Assembly (NCBI GenBank): GCA_019614645.1
Contig: JABWDB010000005.1
Span: 4,868,001-4,932,000, forward strand
Source: Stratiolaelaps scimitus
Taxonomy: Eukaryota > Arthropoda > Arachnida > Mesostigmata > Laelapidae
Reading direction: 5' to 3'
Length of the DNA stretch: 64,000 nt
Part shown: positions 1 through 12,914 of the stretch, piece after piece
Numbering within the stretch: position 1 is the stretch's first letter
Layout of the letters: the number at the start of each line of letters is the position of its first letter
Notes under the pieces: model-generated
What the model saw: the letters and a program-made list of their open reading frames with translations, nothing else
Databases searched by the model: none
What the model was told of the DNA's origin: nothing
Made by a program: the position numbers and the translations under genes

Positions 1-2189
1 GGCGACTTGTGAATTTTGTCGATGCGCTATGAAGCTTGCAATATTTCTGTTAGAGAATGGTGATGACACTGTGACAAAATTCAAAGGGTTTTCTCGGTAA
101 AACTAAACCATGCTTCGGACCTGTACGAGAGTGCGGGCTAATCTGCGTAAATGCGAACATTTACTAGGATTTGTGTGAAAAAATGACCTCGAAATGACTG
201 AGATCAGCATTACGAGGACAACACTGGATGCTAGAAACTCCACGCGGCCACCGTAGAATCTGGAACAGGTCGTCGTTCTAAGCCAGTCTCCTCCACGTAG
301 GATTCAAAAGAACATTACACAAAGAAATATCAGCCGATGAAGTCGAGAACAGAAGTTCAGGGAGGGCCAGACATCCGCGAACACCGAAATTGAAAGATCA
401 CTGTTTTTTGCCGAGTCCACCAGTGTTCAACTTTCTTTACTGAGATCAGCATTACCTTAGGGCAAACCAAAAAAAAAACAATAAAACTAAATAAAATAAA
501 TTCGTGGTTGTGAGTCAGCCTGGAAAATTTACCTTAGGACATCATCTTCGGTTGAGAATCAGTTTAGTTTAGTTAGGCTCGCATATATATAATGTGTACA
601 CTCTTCTTTCCCATACGTGGGGTTAATAGCTGTGTGCCAGTGGTATGTTAAATACGTCGAGCCCGGTGGCCTGGTGATGCATTCGCGTGCGCCTGGCGAG
701 CCAGCTAGGTTGACCTGTTCAACCATCATCGTTGGACATTTGCATTTATAAATGGGGTCGATCATATGAAGTGGTGCCGAACGCAGCTCTACCGTAGACG
801 TTAACTGTTGCCCGAGCTTCAGACTGGAAAATTTACGTTGGCATATCAAAAATCGGCGATGTTCTCTAAATCTCTATCTGTTTTCGTACCCCTATCTGCC
901 GCTTCATCTTCGATCAATCATTCATTCCTCTGCTGTGTCCACTCATACATGATCACTCCTCTTCATTATTAGGATCGAGCAATTGCTTATCGTCAAATCG
1001 AGCAATTACTCAACCAGGCAAAGTAGCATCATTCTGGAACTGTGGGCGAACGGTGGCCGTTGCGCCTCTGGCTATCTGTCTCCAAAACAGAACTGTACTA
1101 AGCCATCGAGCAAGGGACAAAGAGACCTTGAGTTACACAAACAGGAGTTTCTCTCTCATTTCTTTTATCGACAGCAAAAATGTCGAACTGTAAATCACAA
1201 TATATATCGAATTCTTTTCGTTCGATGATATCACTCGATCTGCTATCTTCGCCATATCTACCTGTTCCGCCGAGTGGAACTCTCCCTCGCCTCTCCGCAC
1301 TGGCAACGATCTACATAGCCACATGTAGATTCGCACAAGTAGATGGTATTGTCCTAGTTGATTGATAACCCGATACGCCATTAAGATGCGGTGCTTATCT
1401 GCTGGGGACGTCATTCGGTGACGGTAATTTGCCATTCGTGCACGTGCGGGTATGCTCACGGGCAGCCCATGTCGAGACGGGAAGCGAGAACGGCAGTGAC
1501 AAACAACAGCCGAGCGCGGAGACCGAGAGGAGCGCTCTTTGCTGGGCGAGGAATCGCGCAAGCATGGGCATATATTATAATATGTGTATATACACACTTA
1601 TATTTATATGAATATTAATATATGGCATTGTCAAGCTGGCACTGAAATCAGACAGGAACCGACGCGTATGACTGGAGAGATAGTGAGAGAGAGAGATCGA
1701 TTGAGGTAGATCGTCCTTGGGGGCTCAATTGTCGCCTGCCGATCGTATGCTGCAGGTGCTGTGTACGATGTTCTCGTGTGTGGGTGGCGACCTGCGATGT
1801 CGCGTGTTTGTATTGTAGCTTGTGAACAGAGTGTACGATTACGTAGCGATTGTCAGCGAGGTGGCGGTTGGACGGTAACTACGTCTTTGGCGGGAAAAAG
1901 CCGCACGCCACTAGTTCCCAGTCCCGCTACCTGGTGATGACATATACGAGAAGTTGGGCGTTGTAAAGTATTGTTGTATAGTATTATCTTGCTCGCGCTG
2001 GACACTAATGACAACTAATGAGCTTAGATGCGGCAGCATTAGTCCCGCTGGCTCTATCCCCGGAGGATTTCAGATGCATCACAAATATAGCGGTGCACAG
2101 CAAGAGGCCGACGCCATCTCAGCCGTGGTGGGGTTTGTTCCAGTACTCCGAGACAGTATCGATTTTGGAGAAGACTATGCGAGGGGGCA
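1..2189. other. No gene recognised
   Basis: Only short open frames occur on both strands, with no domain motif, splice-linked exon chain or repeat-family member that I can support. The only local features are short AT stretches around 1570-1625 and a (GA) run near 1683-1695. Confidence 0.5.
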
Positions 2190-3440
2190 TAGTGGTAGAA
2201 GACAAGTTCGATTTGCAGCTTTTGGCTGGTCGTGTGCGACAGATTGCAACACTTGACAGTATTGAAGATTACTCATTGAAAACAAAAGCTGGTTGAATTA
2301 GAATCAAAATGCCTTTATCGTTTACTTTTCATGTATTCTGACCAGGAATTTAGCTCCTCTGACCAAGGGCAACGATTCTGAGAAATGTTCTCGTTCAGGT
2401 CGGCCTCCTGAGGCAAGGCTGTGAGTACATCACGCAGCTAAACATCGTCGACATCGCAGGGACAGAGCGTTCAGACGAATTAGCGCTGCAGACCTTGCAC
2501 TCATTCGCGAAACTAAATTGCCATCGTCCTGTGTAAAAGCTGCAGAGTGCTAATCTTTACGGCTATCCGTGGTGTGTAGTAGTGCCTCCAAAATTGATCT
2601 CAACATCAGCACAGTGCAATTGTTACACACGAGATACATCTGTCAATCAACTGCTTTTTTTTGCCGAATTGCAATCCTGCGCCGCTGATTCGCCTCCATT
2701 TCTTCCATCTTTCATTACCATACACGTGGCCATATTTTCAGTACAGCGAATCATCTTTCACCGTTCGGCAGACACTTCACTGTATTGGAGATTTACATTA
2801 TGCAAAAGAGGTTGATACATGTCTCGTGCATAGATTCCCAAGCACCGCACGCGTCATCGTCGTTCAATGGCGCGAGCTGCACGGGCAGCCTGAAAAAGTC
2901 GAACGTTATTGAAGATATTTGGCTAAATTCACATTCGCGAAATGACGTCCATTTTTAGGTTTTCGATCGATTTTAGGTCTAAGGTTGTGTTCGTCGCGGG
3001 GTCCATTCGACAATTCGAATGGGGAGAATCCTCATCATACGGAGGGAGATTGTGACAAAGGCATTCGTGTCAGGTACGCAATCCGTCTATTGGAGCTGTC
3101 CGTCAACGATGGCCGAATGCTCGCTCAACGGACACTGCCGCTCTGTTCAAACGTTTCGAGTAAGTAGGGAACCTCGCCTACGAATGGCTGCTAGAAGAAA
3201 CGGAACTTACCGATAAACCGGCTTCACTGGTGCATTTCATTGACAAGCCGCCATCGACTCATATGATTAGGTCTCCCTGGAGACGCCATGAAAATTGTCC
3301 GCCACTTCTTGTGTTGCAGGCGAGGTCGGCAAATGTCGAAAGGACAGTAATCTATCTCGTCAGTTGCTAAATCAGCCAATAGCTGATAAAATGATCTCGG
3401 AAAGATTCGATGACTCAGGGGCTAAATTCGAGGCCAAAGA
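2190..3440 (+). pseudogene. Kinesin motor-domain-like relic (decayed)
   Basis: Scattered segments on the + strand follow the order of the second half of a kinesin motor. LLAGRVRQIAT (about 2216-2250) resembles the helix before switch I. TKGNDSEKCSRS (2362-2397) resembles the TxxNxxSSRS switch I. LNIVDIAGTERS (2438-2473) resembles switch II LNLVDLAGSER. KDSNLSRQLLNQ (3340-3375), just after a good acceptor-like tgttgcag (3313-3320), resembles RDSKLTRLLQ. The parts lie in different frames with stops between them (for example TAA at 2534), so it is not an intact gene. A chance match cannot be excluded. If real, it would be a pseudogene or eroded exons. Confidence 0.3.
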
Positions 3441-4155
3441 TAATAAAGCGACATCTCTGTTGAGTCCTGTCGTGTTTTCTTTATATATATATATATATAT
3501 ATCTATAGTGTCGTATAGCCGATTCGAAGGCACTTTGGTGCGTTAGTGCAAATACATACAGAGCAACTTCCTCTAGAGCTCCGCACGGGAGCACTGCATG
3601 CACACTTGCCGTGAGCCTATATCTCGGCGGTTTTCCGGAACCCTGTATGTTAGCGATCTATCCTTTGAATTTTCATCATTACCGTCGACTGGAAAGGTCC
3701 CCATCAGTCGAAAGAGCAGTTCAGGACAAATTATTCAAGAATCGAGATTTTCCACAGCGAATCCAACATTGAAATCGCAATCGCGTCAGTACGTTGTCCA
3801 TTGTTTATTATGTGTCAGCTTGTTCTTCTATGACACGTTCCCTTCTCCTCAATAGGGACGCCTCAGACAAATGCGTCACTAGGACGCTGCAGCAGTGGCT
3901 CGTAAACAGTTCCATAAGCTGCTCTGCATTATTGCTCTCAAGACCAGTTACATCATGAATCGAGCAGTCATCGAGCCAGCCGCCTAATACCAAGATAACT
4001 TTCGAGTTATCACTATTCTACAGAAACTTGAACGCTATGAGAAGGAGAAGCTCTGCCGAGCATACAACTAATCTGATACGATCCGACGGACGCTGTTGGC
4101 CGTCCCTTAAAGTCGCTCAATTTGTAGATAACTTCCAGTCGAGCAGGCGTCATAT

Positions 4156-4207
4156 TGTGGATGCTGCTGTTGTTGTTATAGTTGTTGTTGTTGTTGTTGT
4201 TATTGTT
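4156..4207 (+). repeat. (GTT)n microsatellite
   Basis: ctgctgttgttgttatagtt followed by gttgttgttgttgttgttat. It produces the poly-Asn frame on the minus strand. Confidence 0.9.
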
Positions 4208-6507
4208 CGATCGGCGATAAGCGTCTCGCGTCACCCTTCCAATATTATATTGAACATCGGAAATAGCCATGGCAAGAATGACGCCTTGCCCGACTCGGCG
4301 TATAAACAGTGCCAATGGAGTTGCTATCCAATGGCTGAGCCTAAGCACGCATGCCTTGTCGAAATCAGGCGGCTGTGTCTGATGACAACTGTAACTGTAC
4401 GAAAGGCACATGCGGGTTATATCTCGCCTATTGATTGCGAGTGAATACTAAGTGATATCGCATGCGTCTGTTCTTGGATATACTACATATTACACAATGG
4501 CTCTCTCAGAACTGCGAGCTCTCGGGCAACAAACTGCTGAAGCTACACCGACAAACCATCCCGGGTGACCTCCGGGCCAACGCTAATCAGAGTTACTGAA
4601 AAACGTTGAAAACGTCCTCCAACCTCAGCGAATTCATCTGACAAAATGATGGCATATTCAACATGAGGTTACGTAGCAGTTACCATTGCACCAATTCGCC
4701 TGGGGAACGTCACAACCGTTCAAGTCTCTCGAAGTTATTGAATATGAGAGCTGACATTCGCTGTATGTGCGGGTCCTTAGTACAGGTCGACGTATTACGG
4801 CAACGCATACCACCTGTGTCTTGATTTCTGCTGGGTTCAAGGTCGAGGCCGCGTAATTGGACCAATCCATCCGTGTGATCGTTATCTGCAACCTTACCAC
4901 GCAGCAGAGCGTAGTAATGATCGCGTCAAAGAGCTTTAGCGTCCCACATTTGGCGGGTGTTTGGTGACGCGGTGGCGTTGTAGCCGCCACTGTGGGCAAA
5001 GCCGGCCCCTGCTATCATGGATTTGCAGTGCAGTTCATCGCATGCGACCGCTATATATCATCGGCTTGCGTCGACGATAAGACGACGAACCGAGGTTGAT
5101 CATTTCGATTGTCTTTTGGTTGACACACAGCAACGACGAACCACGATGATACCGACGTCTTTGGGAAGCGGTCGCCGAAACTCGCTGCCCAATGCATAGA
5201 CGCTGTAGCGACATATCATATAAAATTCGTCGTTATGGCGCTATGGACATACGTTTGCACAAAGTTGAAATTTGACTAACATGTAGTGCAGGCTATCCAA
5301 TAAAATTCGTCAACAAATAAGAGAGACACGACTTTCGAAAACACGTTAATTAACAGTTAAACAGCTACGATTGCAGCGGTGAGCGGGATAGCATTTGCCT
5401 GACGCAAATTGTCAAAGTTCTCTAGATGCGTCAATTCAACCCATTCGCGCACTGCTTGGGTTGCTCTACCGAGCGAGTACAATTCGCACGAGGAGATGTG
5501 TTTGTCTAAGGTTTGGGGCGGCACGTAACGCGTCCATAATGTGGAGTAATACTTTCCTACCATCAGTGAATTTCAGCGGACCTGTGTGCTCTCACTTAGA
5601 CAACACGCTTAAGCATATCACGTCCAAATATGAAAAATAGGTATCGCTACTGTAGAGCATGGAGGGTACAACTTGGACAAAGACGCCTCGTTCGGACTTG
5701 CCGTGTTAATCTTTGCTGCTGAACAGTGGCTCCCATGATAGGCTAATCTACATACAATTATACATATCTATATGCATGGGACACCCTAATCCGCTAACCG
5801 ATTATGTGATATTCTAGATCTAACAGTCGGCTTTGGCTGGCCAGCCCGATGGAAAGCAGGGCGAGATGGTCAGCCGTGAAGTTCGCTGAAGGCCGTGTGA
5901 CAGCAAACAACGAACAGTTCTTGTGAAACCCTTTACGAGCAAAACGTTGGCCACACGACAGGATGAACCCTTCTTCGGACTTAATCTCGTAGCGCCCGTG
6001 GTTACCGGCCGATGCGAGCCCTATAACCGCTGTGCTCGCCGTTGCTAGAACTGGCCAACGCCCAATTTCATAACACCTGAATGTTTTGCCAAGCTCTCCG
6101 CCATGTACGTCGTCTAACCAAGGCACAGGCACGTTCCCTTTCACGATGTTTACACGCTGCTGTTCGGCTGTCCAGGGAAGCAAGCACGAACGATTCCGTT
6201 GGCACATCGACCACAGGCGCGTGTTTTAATACCAGACGAAAAGGGACAAATGAGCGCACGCCTGCAACCTACTCACCGTTGGCCAGACGCATTCGCCGCT
6301 AAGATACAAAGACTAAGAGTAGGTAAATAGCATACATATAGATCTTGACCTGCCATATTCGTCGGGATCCGTGAGACATACGAGGTTGAATTGTATTTTG
6401 AACGTGGAAGATAACGAAAAAAAAGACGTTCCGCTTCGATACATGTCGCTTTTTACTTCCAAATAGGAAAGCGTGCGTCGCGAACTCACGCACAAATGCG
6501 TGAAGTA

Positions 6508-6510
<3 letters not shown>

Positions 6511-6538
<28 letters not shown>
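6511..6538 (+). repeat. (GA)n microsatellite
   Basis: An uninterrupted GA run of about 14 units. Confidence 0.95.
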
Positions 6539-7186
6539 TAAGCGAACGTGGTTTGCGAAATTTCGTTACGGAGGTTTTCATCTCTGTACAGGATGTTCCT
6601 CGCTCCGGTAGGCCGGTACAAATGTCAATCAAGCCAAGATGTTCTTAATCGATTCCGGCGGGCATTTGACGACTCGAGAGATCGGACACAGGGTCATCAA
6701 TCGATCAGAGGCGGCCCAAATTTGGCAAAAACAGAGAGGGGCGTTGTGTTCCACCTGAGCAACGTTAGAGGACGTGTTTCCCTTCCCGGCTAAAATGATT
6801 GTGGCTTGGGTGGGACGGTTTGATGGACCCACCGTATAGCGCTGGATGCTTAAGATTATCGCTGGTTCAGGGCCGTTAGAGAACAGTGTGAATAATCAAA
6901 TAATATTCACTGTCTGGACATACTCAAAGAAACCTTGGATGATCTCGCTGATGGACCTTGGAACATACTTAGTTGATTAAACAAGCTAGTTTTTTTGGAA
7001 AATATATATTTGCTTTTGACAATTACTGAATTTTCGTTCCGGATTTATGCACCACTTGCATCGTATTTCATATTAATGCCTGTAGTTTTATTAATGTGTC
7101 TGTTCAGAGACCGCGCAAATGTTGCTCCTCAATTGGGAGACCACGAAGGAGAGCTGCGTTACACGCAATTGTGTATACCAGTTATG

Positions 7187-7247
7187 GGTAAGGTAAAGGT
7201 AAAGCTTTATTGGTTTTAAAGGAACTGTAATTTTACAATGCTTATAC
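7187..7247 (-). mobile_element. Short 3'-end fragment of the same SINE family
   Basis: The + strand holds ggtaaggtaaaggtaaagct, then tttattggttttaaaggaac, then tgtaattttacaatgctta. It is nearly the same as the start of the 11.45-kb copy and resembles the tail of the 60.6-kb copy. The repeated GGTAAA unit at one end looks like a SINE 3' simple-repeat tail. Confidence 0.55.
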
Positions 7248-7249
7248 AA

Positions 7250-10200
7250 CAAAATGTCTACATAATCACTGTATATCCTAGCGTTATGCGATCCCATATG
7301 TATGTTCACTTAATAACAACAGCAACAACAACAACCATACGCAAGTACGAGATTCTAATTTGTTACACGGCCACCATACCAGCGTACCACACAGCTCCTT
7401 CGCTTACTGTGTATTCTACTGGGTTGTTTCGTATTTGATATCGCTCCTGCACAATATTTGTTGCGCAATTGGGGTGGACAAATCCACCTGGGCCCTTGAC
7501 GCCTACGAACGCAAAGAGTAGAAATAAAAACGAACAAACATAAAAACTCGATAAAATAAATACTTAAAAAACAGAAAAAAACATAGACACGAAAACCAAA
7601 CACAAAAAAAAACGATAAAAAAGAAAAATCACAAAACAATATATGAAAATCGAATAACCACACGTATACGCACAGTTAACTATAGAACTGGAAGTGGAGA
7701 TTTACTATGCACGCACTCTCTTATTCGAACAATGTTGAGCTCAGTTGTTCTTTTACTTTGCCAAAATCACCCTCCATCCGCGCAAAATCAACGCATGAAG
7801 TTCGAGAGCACATTAGCACGTTAGCAATCCATCCAAGAGATCCGCGCGATCGCGTCAGCGTCGTGTCCAACCGTCAAACTCCGGTAGTGTTTCCGCGCCT
7901 TTTTCACACGCGCCATCGCAACAGCTGGAAGAGCCTGACAACGTCTACGTTCGGCCGGTGGTTTGCTCGGCTCCTCGTGACGCATGCCGGCTCGGCCCGA
8001 GCCTGTATACGGCTAGCTGCAATGACATCAGCGAACACACCGAGCCGCCGTACACAAACCTGGAGATGTCTCTCGGTCATCAACCTCGTCGACGGGTGTG
8101 CCGCCTTGGCGTGACACTGCCTGTTTACGGCCGCTATTCGCAGCCTGCTGCGTCTGATAACACGCTGGCCACATCACTGGCGCGTGTGCATGATGCCGTG
8201 TCGATTGCGATAGCGAGAAGGCATCACGCACACGGGCGTATCTCAACCATTACAGGATTGTCACATTCACCTATTTCTCATAACGATACCAGCGGCTGAC
8301 CTGACTGACTCCATGCGTGGCTGCCTGCGTGTCAAGAGCGCCAGCGTGGTTATTCTCGTCAGCGAGTGGCGAGTTTAAAAATAGTTTAGTGGAAAATCGA
8401 ACTTTTTTTTCCCCACTTCTGATTTGTCGCGTGCTCCCCAAAACCCCGCTGAATTTTCGTCCTTCGAACTCTGATTATGTGGATTAAGAAACACGGGCCT
8501 ATTTAACAGGGGGGTGGGAGGCAGAGCGTCAACAATACAGCAGTTTCAATAGGACGCATAATGAAATCACTTTGAGCAGATTGCCGCGTTGGCCGATAGC
8601 TCGCTGTTGCATTTCTTGAATTTTGTAGCACTTTTACTCTTCAATAGAAGGCAGAAATTATGACTACAACTCGATTTAGGCGATTCCGAGCGCAGCAAGA
8701 GATAATGATAATGACGAGTAACACGTACGATCTAATAGGCTCGCTTGTTGTTCCAATAAGTTCTGTCCAATAAGTTTGAAACAGTTTCCACCAATCACAA
8801 GTGACGCTGTGATATTAGAGCGGAGGGCGCGTGAGCGAACCACGATACACCTACACACGGTTATCTGTATGGATCGTAGGCTAGGCTGCATGGATTTTGC
8901 TAGAAATACATCAGTCATGATTGTACTGTAAGGATCACACAGAAGAGTTTTCTTGCTCTTTCTCCATTATAAAACGGGTAACTTAAGCATTATGCGTAGT
9001 GTAGACATTTTAGATAGATTTTACAAGCGTTGTCTGAACGGGAACGAAACGGCCAACACATGGGAAGCTGCCGTAGCTTACAGAATAGCAATTGCCTTTG
9101 AGCTGAGCCTTCGGTTCAGCTCATTCACGGCTCGGTAGACGACGGCTGTTAAGGCTAATGAATACAAAAAAAAACTGGCAGGTTAATCTTAACCCAAGAG
9201 AGTAACGTGAAGACAGGTCAAGGGCAACGCAACATTCGCTTGGCGGACAAGATCTGGTGCCTTTGAAAGGAGCGTGCGGTCTATAAATAAATTTGATAAA
9301 GATAGACACGCTGTGCGAACATTAGGTATCAGACGATTGCCTCGGGTTATAGGTTGTTGATGATGATGATCAATTCGGCCATTCTGAGATAACACTATAT
9401 GCTATTCAATCACTATTTGGGGTGGTTCGGCTCGTATTCGAGTGAGATACTAAGATATTCGAATATTTGTAGATATCTATAGGGTATCTGTAGGTTGGCG
9501 AAGTGCTGCCTATACTCATGTGCGCCCCACGAACGAGAGCACGTCTCCGCTCGCGCCGAGTCCGTTCGTTACGCGTTCGTTAGAAAATCGATGCTGCAGC
9601 CCCTAAACCGTAGCTTGTCGCTCTATTGATTCGGGCAGTGACTTCGGTAGACGAACGAGCATACACTCAGCACGCAGTATATGTAAGACCATGTATCTAC
9701 ATGCGTACGATAGATCAAAGCATAAGAACGAACCGGCTGCAATACCCTCCATACCTATACCGTTCGCTAGCTAAAAATTGTGCTAGTTAAACAATCATGC
9801 TGGCTGATTTCATTTATGTTTCGTGTCGTTTATTAATATTATTATGATTAGTATTATTACTACCGCCATCACGCTGTGATATCACTAACAAGCGCCTATT
9901 TAGCATAGCACGTGGGCGCGTGGGAATCGCCGGGAAACGGCTGCCCTGGAAGAAGTCTTGAATATATATATATATATATATATATAAATATATATATATA
10001 TATTTAAGCATAGCCCCCGGCCGGGAATGAACGCAAGCTCACCTGCCCGGCTGCTGACTACATAATGCAAACATGTCAATTAGCAAATGTTGTAGCTATT
10101 TGTGGAATTTCGTTGATCGGAAAGGTAGAAATTCCAAGCATTTCAAGCCGATACCGACAGCGCTTCCTCGCCAACCAGCGCCACACGGCGACCAAAAGTA

Positions 10201-11450
10201 AAACTCCCTTATCATTTTCGAGCTTATCGCTACTCCACGGTTGACGAATTTCCCTCGAAACAAACAAAAAAAATGCACCTGATGCGCGTGCTGTCTTCGT
10301 CGGATCAATGGCATCGAATTTTTAAAATTATTATTATTATCACACATATATATATATATATAAAATAGTGATATAATTGTTATTTCTCTAAGTTGTAAAT
10401 GTGATTTGGTGCTAGCCTGTCAGCCGAATTGGCACAATATCCGTGACTTTGTTCGACACTAGTGCTATGTAGTCAAACCGATCGAATACAAATTCACTAA
10501 ATGCGACTTACGCGCTGTCTGTACTTGCTATTTGTTATCTGTGAACTTCCCAAAACAACACCGAAAGTATCAGCCAGCCCCTTTCAATCGGCCATTAAGA
10601 CCATTGTGACCTACGTCGTCAGTATCGTATTAAAATGATTCAAGCCTTTCGTCCGGGTTAGATTCCGAACTCGAAAAACGCTCAATACCAAAGGTCACGA
10701 AAGTCTATCACGCGGTGAACATACAGCTGATGTTGCTCACGAGACGGACTCACCAACGACTAAGCATAAAGTCTGTCAATTACGTCAGCAGATTACACAT
10801 TGAGATGGAACCCGGTGAAAGCTCAGTAAAAAGGCTTACATTAGTGAAGGTAGAAGATAGACCAAATGCGGTGAGCATAAATAGAAATAGGTAGTAAATA
10901 GTTAAATAGTAAGTGAAATCATAGCAAAATAACATCGAGTTGGTGTATCTGTTTTGGAGTAAGCAATGCGAGTGGAGATACAGTTCTGCCACCATGGTCG
11001 TTCCAAAGTGAGAGCTGTTCCGAAGTGAGAGTTCCGCCAATGGTCACTCATATCGAGAATTGCAAGATCCGCCACCAATCCGCGCTGTAGATGCTGTTCG
11101 TGGGCAAGTACAGCCCATGGGGACTTCAATGTCCGCGCCCTGAAGGTCATAGGTGCCATCGCACCATCCTGAGGCAAGTTCCTTTTTCAGTCTAGGCGTC
11201 TGCTTACGAACGAGAGACAGCATCATCTGATGCATAGAAGTACATACACAAATTTCCCCACCCTGGCTGAGGGAAATGGTCAATTGTAAATGACGTACAA
11301 GTTCACAAAGGAAATTTACGGCAGTGCTAGTTCAACGTTGTGTGTACACATACATACTCTGACCACACGATAAATTCATTCCGAAAACGGCGAGGTTTAA
11401 CAAGTAAAGTACTTGGAATTAAATTTTCGAGAAAACTCACGCCGCTTCTG
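7250..11450. other. No gene recognised
   Basis: AT and A-rich patches (7540-7640), short frames and microsatellites only. Nothing supports a gene. Confidence 0.5.
9961..10003 (+). repeat. (AT)n microsatellite
   Basis: AT alternation with one ATAAAT interruption. Confidence 0.95.
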
Positions 11451-11453
11451 ATA

Positions 11454-11536
11454 GTAAAGGTAAAGGTTTATTGGTTTATTAAAGGAGCAGCAATTTTACA
11501 ATGCTTAAGCTCGCTTATATGTCACCACGCAGCGGG
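11454..11536 (-). mobile_element. 5'-truncated copy of the same SINE family
   Basis: The + strand reads gtaaaggtaaaggtttattg, then attttacaatgcttaagc, then cttatatgtcaccacgcagc. It parallels the 60.6-kb element from its 3' tail to just before the B box (tttat-tttaaggaactgcatacaatgcctaag-ttatatgtcatgcaacggg). The tRNA-like head is missing. Confidence 0.55.
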
Positions 11537-12500
11537 TATATACAAGGAAGTATATACAAAGTAGTGGAAGATGCTCAAAATTCTACGTGTTCATCCTATA
11601 ATATAAATGAGAGCTGTTTCAATGGGACAAATTAACCCACAGATTACGATTTTTTGCGCGTCATCTTTTCTAGCGAAAATTCTAGTCTATAGCTGGTTTT
11701 GAGTGTTTGCTAGCTCTATTAAATAAGTGCTTGAAGACAAATTATGATCCGCAAAACATCGGGGCCTTAACGGGAGCGCAACTATGAACGTACCCAGCTC
11801 GCAGCGTGCTCTGCCTGAACTGCCTTGCACTGCTCTCGTTCAACGAACCAGAGGGTAACAGAGAATCGGGACGGTGCGAATAGGGAGGTCGGCCTGCTAT
11901 TCGCGCCTTAGATATTTGAATGCATACACATTATAACACAGCCATGTGCCCACGTTCCTTTCACATGTTTATTTTCAATTTAGCAATTCAACCCATCGTG
12001 ATTTTACTCCACCAATTGTGCATATCCGCAGATTTCTCCGAGGTAGAAAGAGATGGCTTCGCCAAATGAAGCGTGGATCACCATGCCGCGCACCAGCGCC
12101 CCCCTCCAGGTCGTATTGCAGCTCGTTTCCTCCCATAATACTCCACCTACACACACGCAGTCTCATTCACAAATGACACGGACGACGACAAGCGATCGAT
12201 CCCGAACGACTCCATATTGCTCGTTATCTATCTGTTTGCATGCGCGTTATTCCGCATTCGTTGATTGCGCAGCGCGTCCGGTACTTTCGCCCTCAAGGCT
12301 TATATCATGCTATCATACGTTTCTTAAGAATAGCACCAGTATCAGCAGTCGAGATCATTGTGATCAGGTTCGACGGCCATGAAACCAACCGTTTAGCCGA
12401 GTGGTGGTTGGCTATTTAACACGCAATCAGCTGTTGGTGAAATATCTCAATTGTGATTGAGGTTGTGATCGCTTGCCTGGGTGTGTCACTGCCAACACGT

Positions 12501-12914
12501 CTATCCTTTATGACCTCTCTCCCGGCGATTACTCGGACCCGTTCGGCGAACATGCCTGCTCCTCGACTGTTTGTTTTCCTTCGTAGGGTCGAGCATTTCG
12601 GGCCTCGGCAGCCGGGGCAATGTGGACACCATGCCAATTGTCGGCGGCAGGTGCTGCTGCTTTGGGTAGTTGTGTTTGACAAGGATGGCTTTATCTAGTT
12701 GGGGATTCCGCTCAGGTATACAATCTAGTGTTTCAGCATAAAACGACAGAGTATCCTCAAAGTCATCCTCGATAGATTTGTGGATGACCTTGCCCGGAGC
12801 ACCTTTGTGAGGTGGCCCCTTGCCGGCCATTTCGTTATTTACGGGGACTAAGGATCTCCGAGGAGAGCTCCACAAGCGACATATTCCAAATGTAAATGGC
12901 GCTGCCTCGATCAA
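12501..12914 (-). other. Unrecognised coding-like ORF (137 codons)
   Basis: A minus-strand frame with balanced amino-acid use. An internal Met starts MAGKGPPHKGAPGKVIHKSI, and an acidic/aromatic middle (EDDFEDTLSFYAETLD) is followed by a Pro-rich and then a basic tail. I do not recognise a domain and no splice partners were confirmed. It could be an exon of an unknown gene, a retroelement gag fragment, or chance. A random ORF of this length is expected several times in 64 kb. Confidence 0.2.

Larger units (their letters stand above)
3550..7186. other. No gene recognised; two protein-like minus-strand frames
   Basis: Minus-strand frames 5357-5563 and 5794-6207 (137 codons) have balanced composition but match no family I know and have no convincing partner exons. 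I treat them as chance ORFs or relics. Otherwise only simple repeats are visible. Confidence 0.4.
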
